Origin: Immersiella caudata
Taxonomy: Eukaryota > Ascomycota > Sordariomycetes > Sordariales > Lasiosphaeriaceae
Direction of reading: 5' to 3'
DNA: 64,000 nt
NCBI GenBank assembly: GCA_030512335.1
Contig: JAULSU010000007.1
Span: 2,418,001-2,482,000 of the forward strand
A model generated the notes under the pieces. The model ran no database searches. It had not been told where the DNA came from and saw only the letters and a list, made by a program, of their open reading frames with translations. Made by a program: the position numbers and the translations under genes. This document shows, in pieces, positions 55,186 to 64,000 of this stretch (its first letter is position 1; each line of letters starts with the position of its first letter).

Positions 55186-55995
55186 ATGTCCCTCTCCAAC
55201 CTCAACCGTCTCCGCTACCAACACGACCTCCCCCCCTTCCCCCAAATCTCCAAATCCTTCGCCCTCCTCCAACACTACAGCCACATCCCCCCGGACCGAA
55301 TCGAACCCCACCTCCGCGCCGTCCGTGAAAAGGCCTTTGCCGTCTACAACTACCCTTGTCTCGGCCGCTGGCGCTTCCTAGACCTCTACATCACCACCCT
55401 CCCCATCTACCCCTCCCTTCTCGCGCGCGTCAAGGCCGGTGCGGTATTCCTCGACGCTGCGTGCTGTGTCGGGCAGGTGCTTAGACAGCTTGCGTATGAT
55501 GGAGCGCCAGAGAGAAATTTGAAGGGGTTTGATTTGCGGAGGGATTTTATCGAGTTGGGGTATGAGCTTTTCAAGGATAGGGGGACGTTCGAGGGGGAGT
55601 TTTTCACGGGGGATGTTTTTGCAAAGGGTGGGGAGCAGGGGAAGGGGTTGGAGGGGTTGGATGGGAAGGTAGATATTGTGCATGCGGCAGCATTTTTTCA
55701 TCTGTTTGGGTGGGAGGAGCAGGTGGAGTTGGGGGTGAGGTTGGTGAGGTTTTTCAGGAAGGGGGGTGAGGATCAGGTTGTGGTGGGTAGGCAGGTGGGC
55801 AGGGAGGAGGGCGGTGTGGAGGGGGGGAGATATCTTCATGATGGGGGGTCGTTGCAGAGGTTGTGGGATGTTATTGGGGAGAGGACGGGGACGAGGTGGA
55901 AGGTTGAGAGTGAGTTGGAGAAAGGGGTAGATTTGTTGGAGGGGGGAGAGGAGGTTGGGAGGTGGACGATTCGGTTTGTGGTCAGGAGGGTTTGA
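55186..55995 (+). CDS. SAM-dependent methyltransferase of the fungal meroterpenoid (AusD/Trt5-like) type
   Basis: Intronless, 269 residues from ATG 55186. SAM-binding motif I is V-F-L-D-A-A-C-C-V-G-Q-V-L-R-Q-L at about residues 87-102, then G-F-D-L-R-R-D-F-I-E-L-G (motif II) and V-D-I-V-H-A-A-A-F-F-H-L-F-G-W (motif IV). Motif I has A-C-C-V-G in place of the commoner G-x-G-x-G, as in the fungal group of small O-/C-methyltransferases from meroterpenoid clusters. No polyketide, terpene or oxidase gene is seen nearby, so it is not in an obvious cluster and the substrate is unknown. The first 85 codons are almost all C-ending, and from about 55440 they become G/T-ending, so coding-strand composition flips within the gene. 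Confidence 0.85.
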   Translation: MSLSNLNRLRYQHDLPPFPQISKSFALLQHYSHIPPDRIEPHLRAVREKAFAVYNYPCLGRWRFLDLYITTLPIYPSLLARVKAGAVFLDAACCVGQVLRQLAYDGAPERNLKGFDLRRDFIELGYELFKDRGTFEGEFFTGDVFAKGGEQGKGLEGLDGKVDIVHAAAFFHLFGWEEQVELGVRLVRFFRKGGEDQVVVGRQVGREEGGVEGGRYLHDGGSLQRLWDVIGERTGTRWKVESELEKGVDLLEGGEEVGRWTIRFVVRRV

Positions 55996-56266
55996 GAGTT
56001 TACTTGTATTATATCGGGGAGGCCTGAGCTTGTTTTACGTGGAAGGTGCGATTCTCCAGGAGGAAGATTAGAGAGCCCCTGCGTCATACCGGCCCGTGCC
56101 ATCGCCGGAGGCCCTTCCGCACACGTACCTCCGAAGGGCCACGGTCTTCGACTATGAGTGGATTCCATGGCTATGAAGTCATGTTTGCATCGAATGTAAC
56201 CACGTCGCAGCTGTCTCCGTCCCGCCGATATATTTCTAGGCAAACCCTCGACTCTCACCCCTACCC
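55996..56266. other. Short spacer
   Basis: 271 nt between the methyltransferase and the small protein gene; no distinctive element. Confidence 0.4.
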
Positions 56267-56581
56267 ATGGAGATTGTCATTTCTGCATCCGCCAAACCTA
56301 CGTACCTGTCAAACTTCCTCCCACAGTACTGCATCAGTCCAAACACCATGCCGATCCAACCCATGCCATCCGACAGCAAGATGCCTCTTCCGACGGGCTA
56401 CAAATCGGCCGACACCAGCACTCCCACTCCCGAGGAAAAAGAGTGGGCCAAGGAACACTGGGGTAGCGAACATGATTTCCTTGAGGCCTACGGGTTGGAT
56501 ATCTTCAAGGAGGAAGATCGTGCGGTGGGTAGGGCTATCGTGCGGACGCTCATGAAACAAGAGTCACACTCTTCTTCCTGA
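56267..56581 (+). CDS. Small hypothetical protein
   Basis: 104 residues from ATG 56267; starting at ATG 56348 gives 77 residues. The N-terminal part is Pro/Ser/Thr-rich. The C-terminal 50 residues look like an ordered helical unit: E-E-K-E-W-A-K-E-H-W-G-S-E-H-D-F, L-E-A-Y-G-L-D-I-F-K-E-E-D-R and V-G-R-A-I-V-R-T-L-M. Its amphipathic, charged pattern and the G-L-x-I-x-K-E-E-D-R phrase suggest a real small protein. I do not recognise a family or function. No signal peptide or membrane span. Confidence 0.55.
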   Translation: MEIVISASAKPTYLSNFLPQYCISPNTMPIQPMPSDSKMPLPTGYKSADTSTPTPEEKEWAKEHWGSEHDFLEAYGLDIFKEEDRAVGRAIVRTLMKQESHSSS

Positions 56582-57844
56582 GATCAGGGCAGGGCGAGGG
56601 AAAGAGACGATGGTGATTGTTGAGCGGAGGAAAGGAGAGATACGCAGTTGGGAGCATGTCATGACTATCACAAACCTTGTTCGTAGCTTTGCTAGTAGCG
56701 GGCTGGTCCCTTGTATGTGATCATAATTGTCACGGTGGAACATCGTCTTTCGTGTTTTTCGTCTACGTGGCAGTTTGGTGAGTTGTTGTCGCCGGCTTCA
56801 GTCCTACTCTGCGTTCCATGTCAAAAAGACACGAAAAATGGTTTCTGATGCAAAGTTGGTATGATCTGATATGAGCGACATCATGGTGTGATTATGTGGT
56901 TCAATGGCAGCCAACCACCGGACGAGGTGGCGCGCCCCCTCTCTGGTAATGACCTTCAGGCACCATGAACATGTCATTCATCCTTGTTCGGTCTAGAATT
57001 AAATGCATGAGAAACACATGTTCGTCGGTATTTGATGATGCTTATCTTCCCACCCGCGTGCAACCAAGCTGCTGGGACGAGCTGAATTCGGGGAGTATTC
57101 AACCCCCGTCTCTAATCATATCATATCTTCCTGTCGAATATAACAAGCCCCCGGAATGTGCATCAGCGATGTTTGTCTTGGCTTGAAGGATCAGTCTAAA
57201 CTTGACTTGACATCGCCACATCTAAATCAACCCAACACTTGAACATCACGATGATGGGGCACAAGAACCACGCCATCTTGGAGCTCATTGCTGAGGGTCT
57301 GGGCGCTGCTGCATTTGAAAAGGAGACGGACAGGAACATTGTGAATTGAGTGTATGGTTGAGTAGTGTAATGGAGGGAACGGGACGTAATCAGATTGAAG
57401 TTTTTGATGCTCGGACCAGCTCTGGACGGGAAGGAGCCTCCCATGAAAGAGTGTGGACTAGCTGAAATAATATCCGACCCACCTTCAGCAGTTTGCGCAG
57501 CTAATGCTTCCTGCCTGTGCCACAATAATGCTTGCGGTCTAATATGATCGGTCCTTCTGGTTCTTTGTTCGAGGTTCTGGTGCAGGAGAGAAGATGCGAT
57601 TTACCCAGCTACGCCCCCCGGTTGTACTACCCGGCGGCAAACACGTCGTTTAGCCTCCTCAGAGGTACCGAACCAAGCCTCTATCAACCAAGTTGATAGC
57701 ACGTCGGTCACCCCTCGGAATTTGCAGAATTTCCAGCCAGATCTCTCAGGTTGGCCTTCTTTCTAGCAAGGTTCGCCTAAGTCAAATCCACTATACTTCA
57801 ACGTCCTTCAGGCTCGGAGCTCCTCCGTGGGCAGACAAGTCGCC
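56582..57844. other. Gene-free spacer
   Basis: 1.26 kb, somewhat AT-richer than the surroundings around 56900-57200. No convincing coding frame, tRNA or repeat on either strand. Confidence 0.45.
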
Positions 57845-60563
57845 ATGGATCCTCTTTCCATCGCCGCGGGCGCCATCGCGCTTGTCCAGGCCGGCGTTGG
57901 CATAGCTAAAGCGGCACAAGTACTGCGGGGTTTCAGCAAGGCGCGTGTCGAGTTTTGCGACCTTCTCAACGAAATCGCCACATTGCAGGGGATAATGAAC
58001 GATGTCGAAAATGCCCTGGTCGACATGGCGCAGCAGGACAACAAATACATTTCTCTCCCAGCCAAGGCGGAGCCTACTTCAATGCGGCTAGTTCTGCAAG
58101 ATCTGAATCAAACGACAAGCGACCTCAGCTCGCTGGCCGAGCGGCTGGTCCAGGGGAGCAAGGGACGTGACGGCGCAGGGTTGCATCGGATATCGAGGCT
58201 TCAGTGGCAGCGGGAGAAGCTGAACGTCGTGAGATTGCGTGAGAAAGCACGTCACACCCGCGAGAGTCTGGCCCTGTGCTTCGGCACCCTGCACGCCTCA
58301 CACAGCGCCCACCACGTCAATGCCACTCTCGATATCAAGAGCATCGCCGAAGACATGGCCGGTCAGCTGCGAGAGGACATCCCTAACCATATACGACGCA
58401 CGGGAACAGACTTGGAAGAACGGTTCGGTGCCGTAGTTCGGAAAGAGAACGAGCTGCTCATGGCCTCGATTAGCCAACTTGTCCAGAGCAAACCCGGTCC
58501 GTCCCGTCAAGGGCTCAAACAGCCAGGTCCGGCCTCAGCCATGTGCGTCCAAGCCGAGCTGCAACAGCGGTGCGAGTTGACGTGCAAGTGTCAGTGTCAC
58601 AAAAGGACAACACTTCAGACGCCAACCTGGCTTCAGCCCGTCACCGGTGCCTTTTTGGTCAACTACAACAGCCTTCCCATTTTCAGTCCACGTCCTTGCA
58701 ACAGCGCCCTATGCAGGTCATACTCCAGAACCACTATCACGCTTCAGTATTACTTCCCGAGCTGGCTCTTTTCTCTTGGGGTACACATGTCATCCTCGTG
58801 GTCTGGTCTGACTAGTCAGGGGGCGCGGTTCCATCTTCAAGCCCCAGTCGTGATCGATATTGGCCATCGGGCGTGGACTCTGTTCGACTTTGACGCCGTC
58901 GACGATCTCCGTGGAATGCTCACAAAGCGGGCAATTGTGCCGAACTGTGTGAACCCACAAGGCGTTTCTCTGTTGCTGGTAAGCGCCTCATCTGTCCCAG
59001 CGGCGTAGGGACTTCAACTGTTGAGTGAAGCCAAGCTAACCCGTGCACCACTACCTAGCGAGCCTTGCGCATGCGTTCTTGGAAGTGCGCAAAGCTGCTG
59101 ATGGGCGTGGGTACCAACCCTTTGCTCGAACATAAACACTCCGGGTACGTCTGAACAGCTTCTTATCGTCCAGGCTTCACATGAGACTTTATCGTGGCTC
59201 ATAGATAGAGCTAACCTCGATGTAATGCTCTCTGCTGTGCAGAAACGCAGTGACCTATGCCACGATGCTATTACACAGCAGCAGTAGCAACGCGGCGACG
59301 GATGAAGACCAACTGCAAGTGCTCAAGGCCATCTCGGAGAGCGACAATACGTTGGGCTCCACCATCCTCCATGATACAGTCCTCGGCCTCAACGACGTAT
59401 CCCTCGAATTCGCCCTCTCGGCCGACCCCTCAGCTCTCAACGTCCTCGACAAAGCCGGCATGGCACCTATTCATTGGGCCATCGACAGAGATGACGAAGC
59501 TGCCGTCGACTTCCTCATCTCTCACGGTGCCGACCTCGAGGTTGTGAGTCCGACTGTTCAAACCCCCCTTATCTGGATTGCCGATCGCGTTCGCATGAAC
59601 CCTGCCTGTTCTGACTCCTGCGCTCGGATGGCCGCGTCTCTCCTCCTCGCGGGTTGCGATCCAAACTATGCCGGGACCTTTAGGGCCGGCTATGCGCCCA
59701 TCCACCGGGTCGTCAGCAATAAGAGCTTTGTCAAGCTGCTCCTCGAAGCTGGCGCTGACGCGGCTGCAAAGGATCTTATGGGTTACACAGTCTTGGTCTA
59801 CTTCTGTGTACATGTCATTGAAAACTCCTACCAAGGCCGTGGTTCGATGCCGGCCTCCGATATGCGCGAAATCGTTTCCAGCCTTGTTGCCGCGGGAGCC
59901 GATCCTAACGCATTGGAGTATCTCTGGGATCAGACACCGCTCCTGATTGCAGCTGAGAGTTACCACCCTGAGGCTTATGAGCTTGTGCGTCGCCTCCATG
60001 AAGTTGGGGCGCGTCTCGATGCGGTAGATCGGGGCGGGAAATCGATCTTGCATAGGGCTGGATGTTATGGGACTGTGGAATTGCTCGAGTACCTCAGGGC
60101 TGCCGCGCCTCTCTGTCTGGACCCCGACGCCATGGATAGCGGGGGACACACCCCGTTGGATTATTGCCATGTCAGAATTCCGGAGGCGGAATGGGAATCT
60201 ATCATTCCCAAGGTGAGGAGGCGGACGACCATGGAGGAGCTATCGTTTAGGATGATGGTGGTGGAAACGAGGGAGAATAATTGGGAAGGCGGCAGGTTCT
60301 TGTATTCGAGGGAAGATCCCGCCATGCAGGAGCAGCATTGTGCTGAAAAGGCCATGTTGGGGACAGAATGGCGGAAGATGGCCCGGGAGGCGGCAAAGAT
60401 AGCGAAGCCTCGGTGGCTGGAGAAGGATGAGGAGGATTTGGAGACTGAAGACGAGTTTTTTGATGCGTTGGACGTTTCTGTGCGGCGGTTGTCGATGGCA
60501 ACAGGGGAGACATGCAGCGGTGGCTACATGGAAAAGCCTCCATCATACGAACCCTGTGTATAG
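57845..60563 (+). CDS. Ankyrin-repeat protein with fungal NLR-type N-terminus
   Basis: Exons 57845-58978, 59059-59144 and 59243-60563 give 846 residues. The N-terminus M-D-P-L-S-I-A-A-G-A-I-A-L-V-Q-A-G-V is the hydrophobic-helix signature found at the start of many fungal NACHT/ankyrin (STAND) proteins; a helical region to about residue 230 follows. A cysteine-rich module (C-E-L-T-C-K-C-Q-C-H-K-R) opens a middle region that many fungal ankyrin proteins share. Ankyrin repeats span about 430-720 (M-A-P-I-H-W-A-I-D-R-D-D-E-A-A-V-D-F-L-I; Y-A-P-I-H-R-V-V-S-N; T-P-L-L-I-A-A; H-T-P-L-D-Y-C). No nucleotide-binding domain is present. Function unknown; a role in recognition or signalling is inference. 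The frame closes across both introns. Confidence 0.85.
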
Positions 60564-61154
60564 CTCCTTTTCTTTGTTAGGTTTGCTTTAACAGTTTCGT
60601 CAGTGACTTAAAGGAATGCAAAATGACACGAGAGCAGACCATCTTCAAACCTCCTGAAGATGTCGGCCCAAACCTTTGCAGCGTTACCCGTGAGACCGGC
60701 TCACTTCCAGCTGGCATGGCCACCAGTCACAGTCGCCGGTCAGAAGCACGTCAAACTCCCAACTGGTCGAGTCTAGAAATCTATCTTCGCATTTTGGTTT
60801 GGATGTTATCTCGGACTCGAGGACATCTCGGACTTGATAAGGGGCTGCTATCCTGAATCCGAAACTGTGAATCCCACTGCTGACAGTTTGCTGAAACACC
60901 AGAGGCCAAATCACCCGGGCCGTCGTTGGTATTCCAGACAGATGACTGCATTGAAAGTGTTTCGTTTCCTCAGAACCATATACGGACAGCTCTATTTGGA
61001 CAGCAGAAAAAAACACTATCGCGGGTATCCAAAGCATCGTAAATCATCGCTATCAACTCCTCGCGCTATGCTTTTCAATCATGTTCATCATCCGAATGCA
61101 AGTAGGTAGGCATTGAAACTCAACCTCTGCTAGTCCAACCCGGGTATCAATCAA
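60564..61154. other. Convergent spacer
   Basis: 591 nt between the stops of the ankyrin and membrane-protein genes. No gene or repeat recognised. Confidence 0.5.
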
Positions 61155-62891
61155 TCACAACGACATCGACTTCCTTCCAAAGTACGCCGTCTCAACCGTG
61201 ACATCCACGGCGACGTGCGTCGGGAGATTATCCATCTCCGTATCCGAGTCGCCACTCGCAAGCTGAATCGTCCGGTACGACCGTCCCGTCTCATCGTTGA
61301 CATCCGCGTACCGCGCCTTGGCCAGATCCCCTTCTAGTTGTCCCCATGACGCATCTAGGTACGCCGCGCTGAGTTCGCGCCCGCCTACTTCTTTGAGCCC
61401 CTGCATCATCCATTGGACTTTCGTCCGCGGTATGGATGTCCCCGCCGGGAGCTTCTTGAACCAGACCCAGTAGATCGTGGCGACTGCGATGGCGACAGTG
61501 TAGACCAGCAAAACGGCGAGACAGGGTGCAGCCAGCTGCACCGTGGGCGTTCGCACGCTGAGGATGCGCGACACTTGGGTTTCGGCGTTGAGCTCTTGAG
61601 AGTCTTTGATGATGTGGTAGCCCTGATAGAAGCGAAAGAGCTCCTGTGGGGAGGGGATGGTGATGGGGAGCTTGTTGAAGGCCTCGACGGACATGCGCGG
61701 CTCGTAGAAGACGCTGTAGGCTTTGGCGATGGCGAAGAGGTCGTAGGTCCAGAGGTTGGTTATGAAGCGCTCGGCGTCAGGGTCGATTTCCTCGGGGGTG
61801 AGGCCCGGTTTGCGGGTGAGGGCGCAGGAGGTTTTGACATACGATGCCTTGGCGACGGGGCCGCGGCCAAAGAGGGCGTCGATGGTGCTGTGGTTGGCGG
61901 GGAAGTCATGCATGTGGAAGAGGGCGACGGTGTAGTTAAGGGGGAGGTGGTTGTGGCGGGTTTCGGTGGTGGCGTTGTACGCGAGAGAGGTGTTGGTTTG
62001 GATGACGGCCCAGACAAAGACGTCGACGAAGCGTGGGCCCCTGAAGGAGCCCGCAGAGATCCAGACGATGTTGCGATTTTCTGAGAGGCCAAAGTTGCGC
62101 ATGCCTTCGCCGAGGGCGGCCTCGACACCTTCTACCTCGACAAAGAGATCGCCGGTCTTGTTGCCGCTGGAGAAAAGCGTGATGGGGGTTTCTGGGGTGT
62201 ATTCACACTCGGCGCCCCACGACGAGTTCCACTCGTTGGGCTGGTATACCCAGTCCACTCGGTTATCGGGGAGCCAGTCGACAGTCTGGTCGAGGGGGAA
62301 GTCGGCCTTGATGAGTCGGTCCATGGTGTTGTTCCACCCAACCACCGTGCTGGTGATTCCAGTGAAGGAGGACCTTGCTCGGACGCCGCGAACAGGGATT
62401 TGCTTCAGTTCGGAACCAATCCGGGTAGATGATACGGCTAGAGGCGCAGAAGCGATGGCCACCGCTGTCAAGACCACGATCAAGAGGCCTTGCGAGATCA
62501 GCTTCCAGAGCAGTCCTCGTCCGAGACCGCGGCGGAGAAGGGGGACGATGTCGACGACATCGCCGATTCCGCTGGGGAAGAAAAGAGCTATAAGTCGGGT
62601 CGATCCCTTGTGCGAGGGTACCTTGAGGGCCGAGGATTTCCATGAGCAGTATGCCTGTGGCAAATATCAGCTCATTATCTCCTTTTTGGGAAATTTTCTG
62701 TTGTCTCGGGAGCCTCGAGAGAGTTTTCGCTCCCGAGACAACAGAAAAAGGACAAAACGGGAAAGAAAAACACTCCAATTTGCACTCACGACTACCCACA
62801 CGCCGGCAAAGCAGAGAACATTGATGAGCAGCGCCAGCACCGCCCTGACCGCACCCAGGTCCCAGTTGGAGGGGAAGGATATCCAGATCAT
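61155..62891 (-). CDS. Hypothetical three-span membrane protein
   Basis: Exons (minus) 62790-62891 and 61155-62654 give 533 residues. Span 1 is in exon 1 (A-V-R-A-V-L-A-L-L-I-N-V-L-C-F-A-G-V). Span 2 is at about residues 70-92 (L-I-V-V-L-T-A-V-A-I-A-S-A-P-L-A-V). An extracellular-type domain of about 310 residues follows, with many N-glycosylation sequons (N-N-T, N-S-S, N-K-T, N-T-S, N-A-T, N-Y-T, N-H-S) and several cysteines. Span 3 is near residue 415 (L-A-V-L-L-V-Y-T-V-A-I-A-V-A-T-I), then a cytosolic tail. Such proteins are common and unnamed in ascomycetes; no enzyme motif. The single intron (62655-62789) contains a perfect 20-bp inverted repeat. An alternative donor 12 nt upstream in the transcript would remove four residues. 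Confidence 0.8.
62694..62748. repeat. Perfect 20-bp inverted repeat with 15-nt loop, inside an intron
   Basis: Left arm 62694-62713 and right arm 62729-62748 are exact reverse complements (TTTTCTGTTGTCTCGGGAGC). Pairing stops at both ends of the arms. It lies wholly within the intron of the membrane-protein gene. Confidence 0.97.
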
Positions 62892-64000
62892 GACAGCGTC
62901 TTAGTCGTCGCACGTGGCCGTCATCTCCGAGTCCGAAATCGCTGAAACGAGAAGTGGGGAGTCATGGATCGGAGGAATGACTGCGGCGGGAAGGACGGGA
63001 GCGGTCCGTTCGTCTTTGTATGATCTATAGCGCCTGTTCGGTGCCTAGCCGGCATCCTTCTTCCCCAGCCCATGGGTTTTCTTCCCGTTGCAGTGCATCG
63101 TATCCTTAGCCGCGTCCAAATCGGTCTCTGTTGGCAATGCAGATTTAGCATGAAACCGCCCGTTTGCCCCGCGACCGCCACCAACGCTGTTCCGTAGGGC
63201 TGCACCGGTTGGCACGCTGTCGGCTATCTAAACCTGGAAACCGCTTGTTGTGTCGTCCAACCATCGGCGCCGGGAGCCATGCACTGGTGTGGCTGGGTAA
63301 GCACTAACAAGCGCCAAGCCGTCTCTCCGTTCCTGCCACCCGAGGTGCGGCACTTGATTGCTTGTCGCGCACCAGAGGACGAGCGGCCGCTGCGATCTTC
63401 GACGAGGAGCGATTCTCTGAGTGGTGTTGGAGATGCGTCGGACAATCTGCCCCTGCATCGGTCTTTCTGACTGTCTGCGTGACTCGAGCCAATCTGACGA
63501 TGTTGCTTGGGCAGGGAGAGATGATTCCCGAAGAAGGACCTGAGGAGAAGGGATGGATATTACTGATCAATAGTATTGGCGAAGCTGTGGAGTTGTGGTG
63601 CGCTCGCAAACCGAACGCGATGGTCGTGCTGCGAGAAAATGCCAAGATGGCCGAGTGATCTAAGGCGCCGTGCCCAGGTGAATGTTTTTCCACCTTCACT
63701 GCAATTTTAGCGTCAACAAAAGGCAACAGACTCATATTTCTGATGGATTTGATTGGCCAGCACCATCTTTTCTTCCTCCTTTTCCAACCCCAACCCTTTC
63801 CCCCTCCATCGATGGACGCGATGGTCGACGTTGATTGTCTGCACTTTGTAACACTCCAACCCGGTATATGATGTTGTGCAGTAGATCATTTGGACCCTAA
63901 ACGATTGATTGTTGTGCAGTTGAGAAATTCCGAGTCCCATGCCCTGATCGAGCCTGGGCTCCATCACTTTTCCCTACGGGATGCAGCAAAGTCGACCCAG
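62892..64000. other. Terminal region without a recognised gene
   Basis: 1.1 kb: promoter of the minus-strand membrane-protein gene, then unassigned sequence. Frames up to 143 codons show no domain or fungal codon pattern. A gene continuing beyond the window edge is possible but not supported. Confidence 0.4.

Noticed and set aside
63224..63735. Overlapping frames of up to 143 codons near the right edge
   Set aside because: No recognisable domain, start context or splice structure; treated as non-coding.
1..64000. tRNA genes, rRNA, transposons, CRISPR-like arrays
   Set aside because: No cloverleaf with A/B boxes, no transposase or reverse transcriptase frame, no long terminal repeats and no spaced direct repeats were recognised by eye; short or decayed copies could be missed.

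Overview
The window is nuclear DNA of a filamentous ascomycete, most likely a sordariomycete of the Sordariales (Neurospora/Chaetomiaceae type). The evidence is short GT-AG introns of about 50-80 nt with CTAAC/CTGAC-like branch points, C- or G-ending codons, CT-rich leaders before start codons, and gene content that includes an Fks-type glucan synthase, a DASH Dam1 subunit, and fungal-type alpha/beta-hydrolase NB-ARC and ankyrin proteins. I recognised no transposon, rRNA, tRNA or CRISPR. All exon joins were made by eye from splice motifs and checked for frame closure. They have not been confirmed by transcripts.

Layout. 1-15 kb is dense housekeeping: the 3' end of eIF2A, a hypothetical protein, a small protein, a PDAP1/PP28 phosphoprotein, a two-span membrane protein, mitochondrial translation initiation factor 2, the 18S rRNA modifier Tsr3, and the clathrin adaptor GGA. 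15.7-21 kb holds a long minus-strand NLR-like gene (alpha/beta hydrolase, NB-ARC, disordered tail), followed by about 1.9 kb without a clear gene. 22.8-40.1 kb holds the FHA protein SNIP1/Pml1, an Ariadne RBR ubiquitin ligase, succinyl-CoA:3-ketoacid CoA transferase, a mitochondrial peroxiredoxin, a DUF167 protein, Dam1, a Sec14-like lipid-transfer protein, a HIT hydrolase, the Ran-binding protein Mog1, and a SprT/HMG protein resembling GCNA. A 3.8 kb gene-poor stretch precedes the 6 kb beta-1,3-glucan synthase gene (43.9-49.9 kb). That gene is followed on the same strand by serine palmitoyltransferase subunit Lcb1 and a secreted GH17 glucanase. From 55 kb on, the content is more accessory: a small-molecule-type methyltransferase, a small unknown protein, an ankyrin protein with a fungal NLR-type N-terminus, and a three-span membrane protein whose intron carries a perfect 20-bp inverted repeat.

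Themes. Translation and ribosome biogenesis genes sit near telobox-like AACCCTAA motifs. Three cell-surface genes (glucan synthase, sphingolipid synthesis, GH17) lie side by side on one strand. Several genes on both strands switch from C-ending to G-ending codons along their length. The most interesting leads are natural substitutions at both echinocandin hot spots of the glucan synthase, the intronic hairpin, the repeat-less NLR with an ATG-only first exon, and a possible splice-controlled upstream ATG before the glucan synthase.
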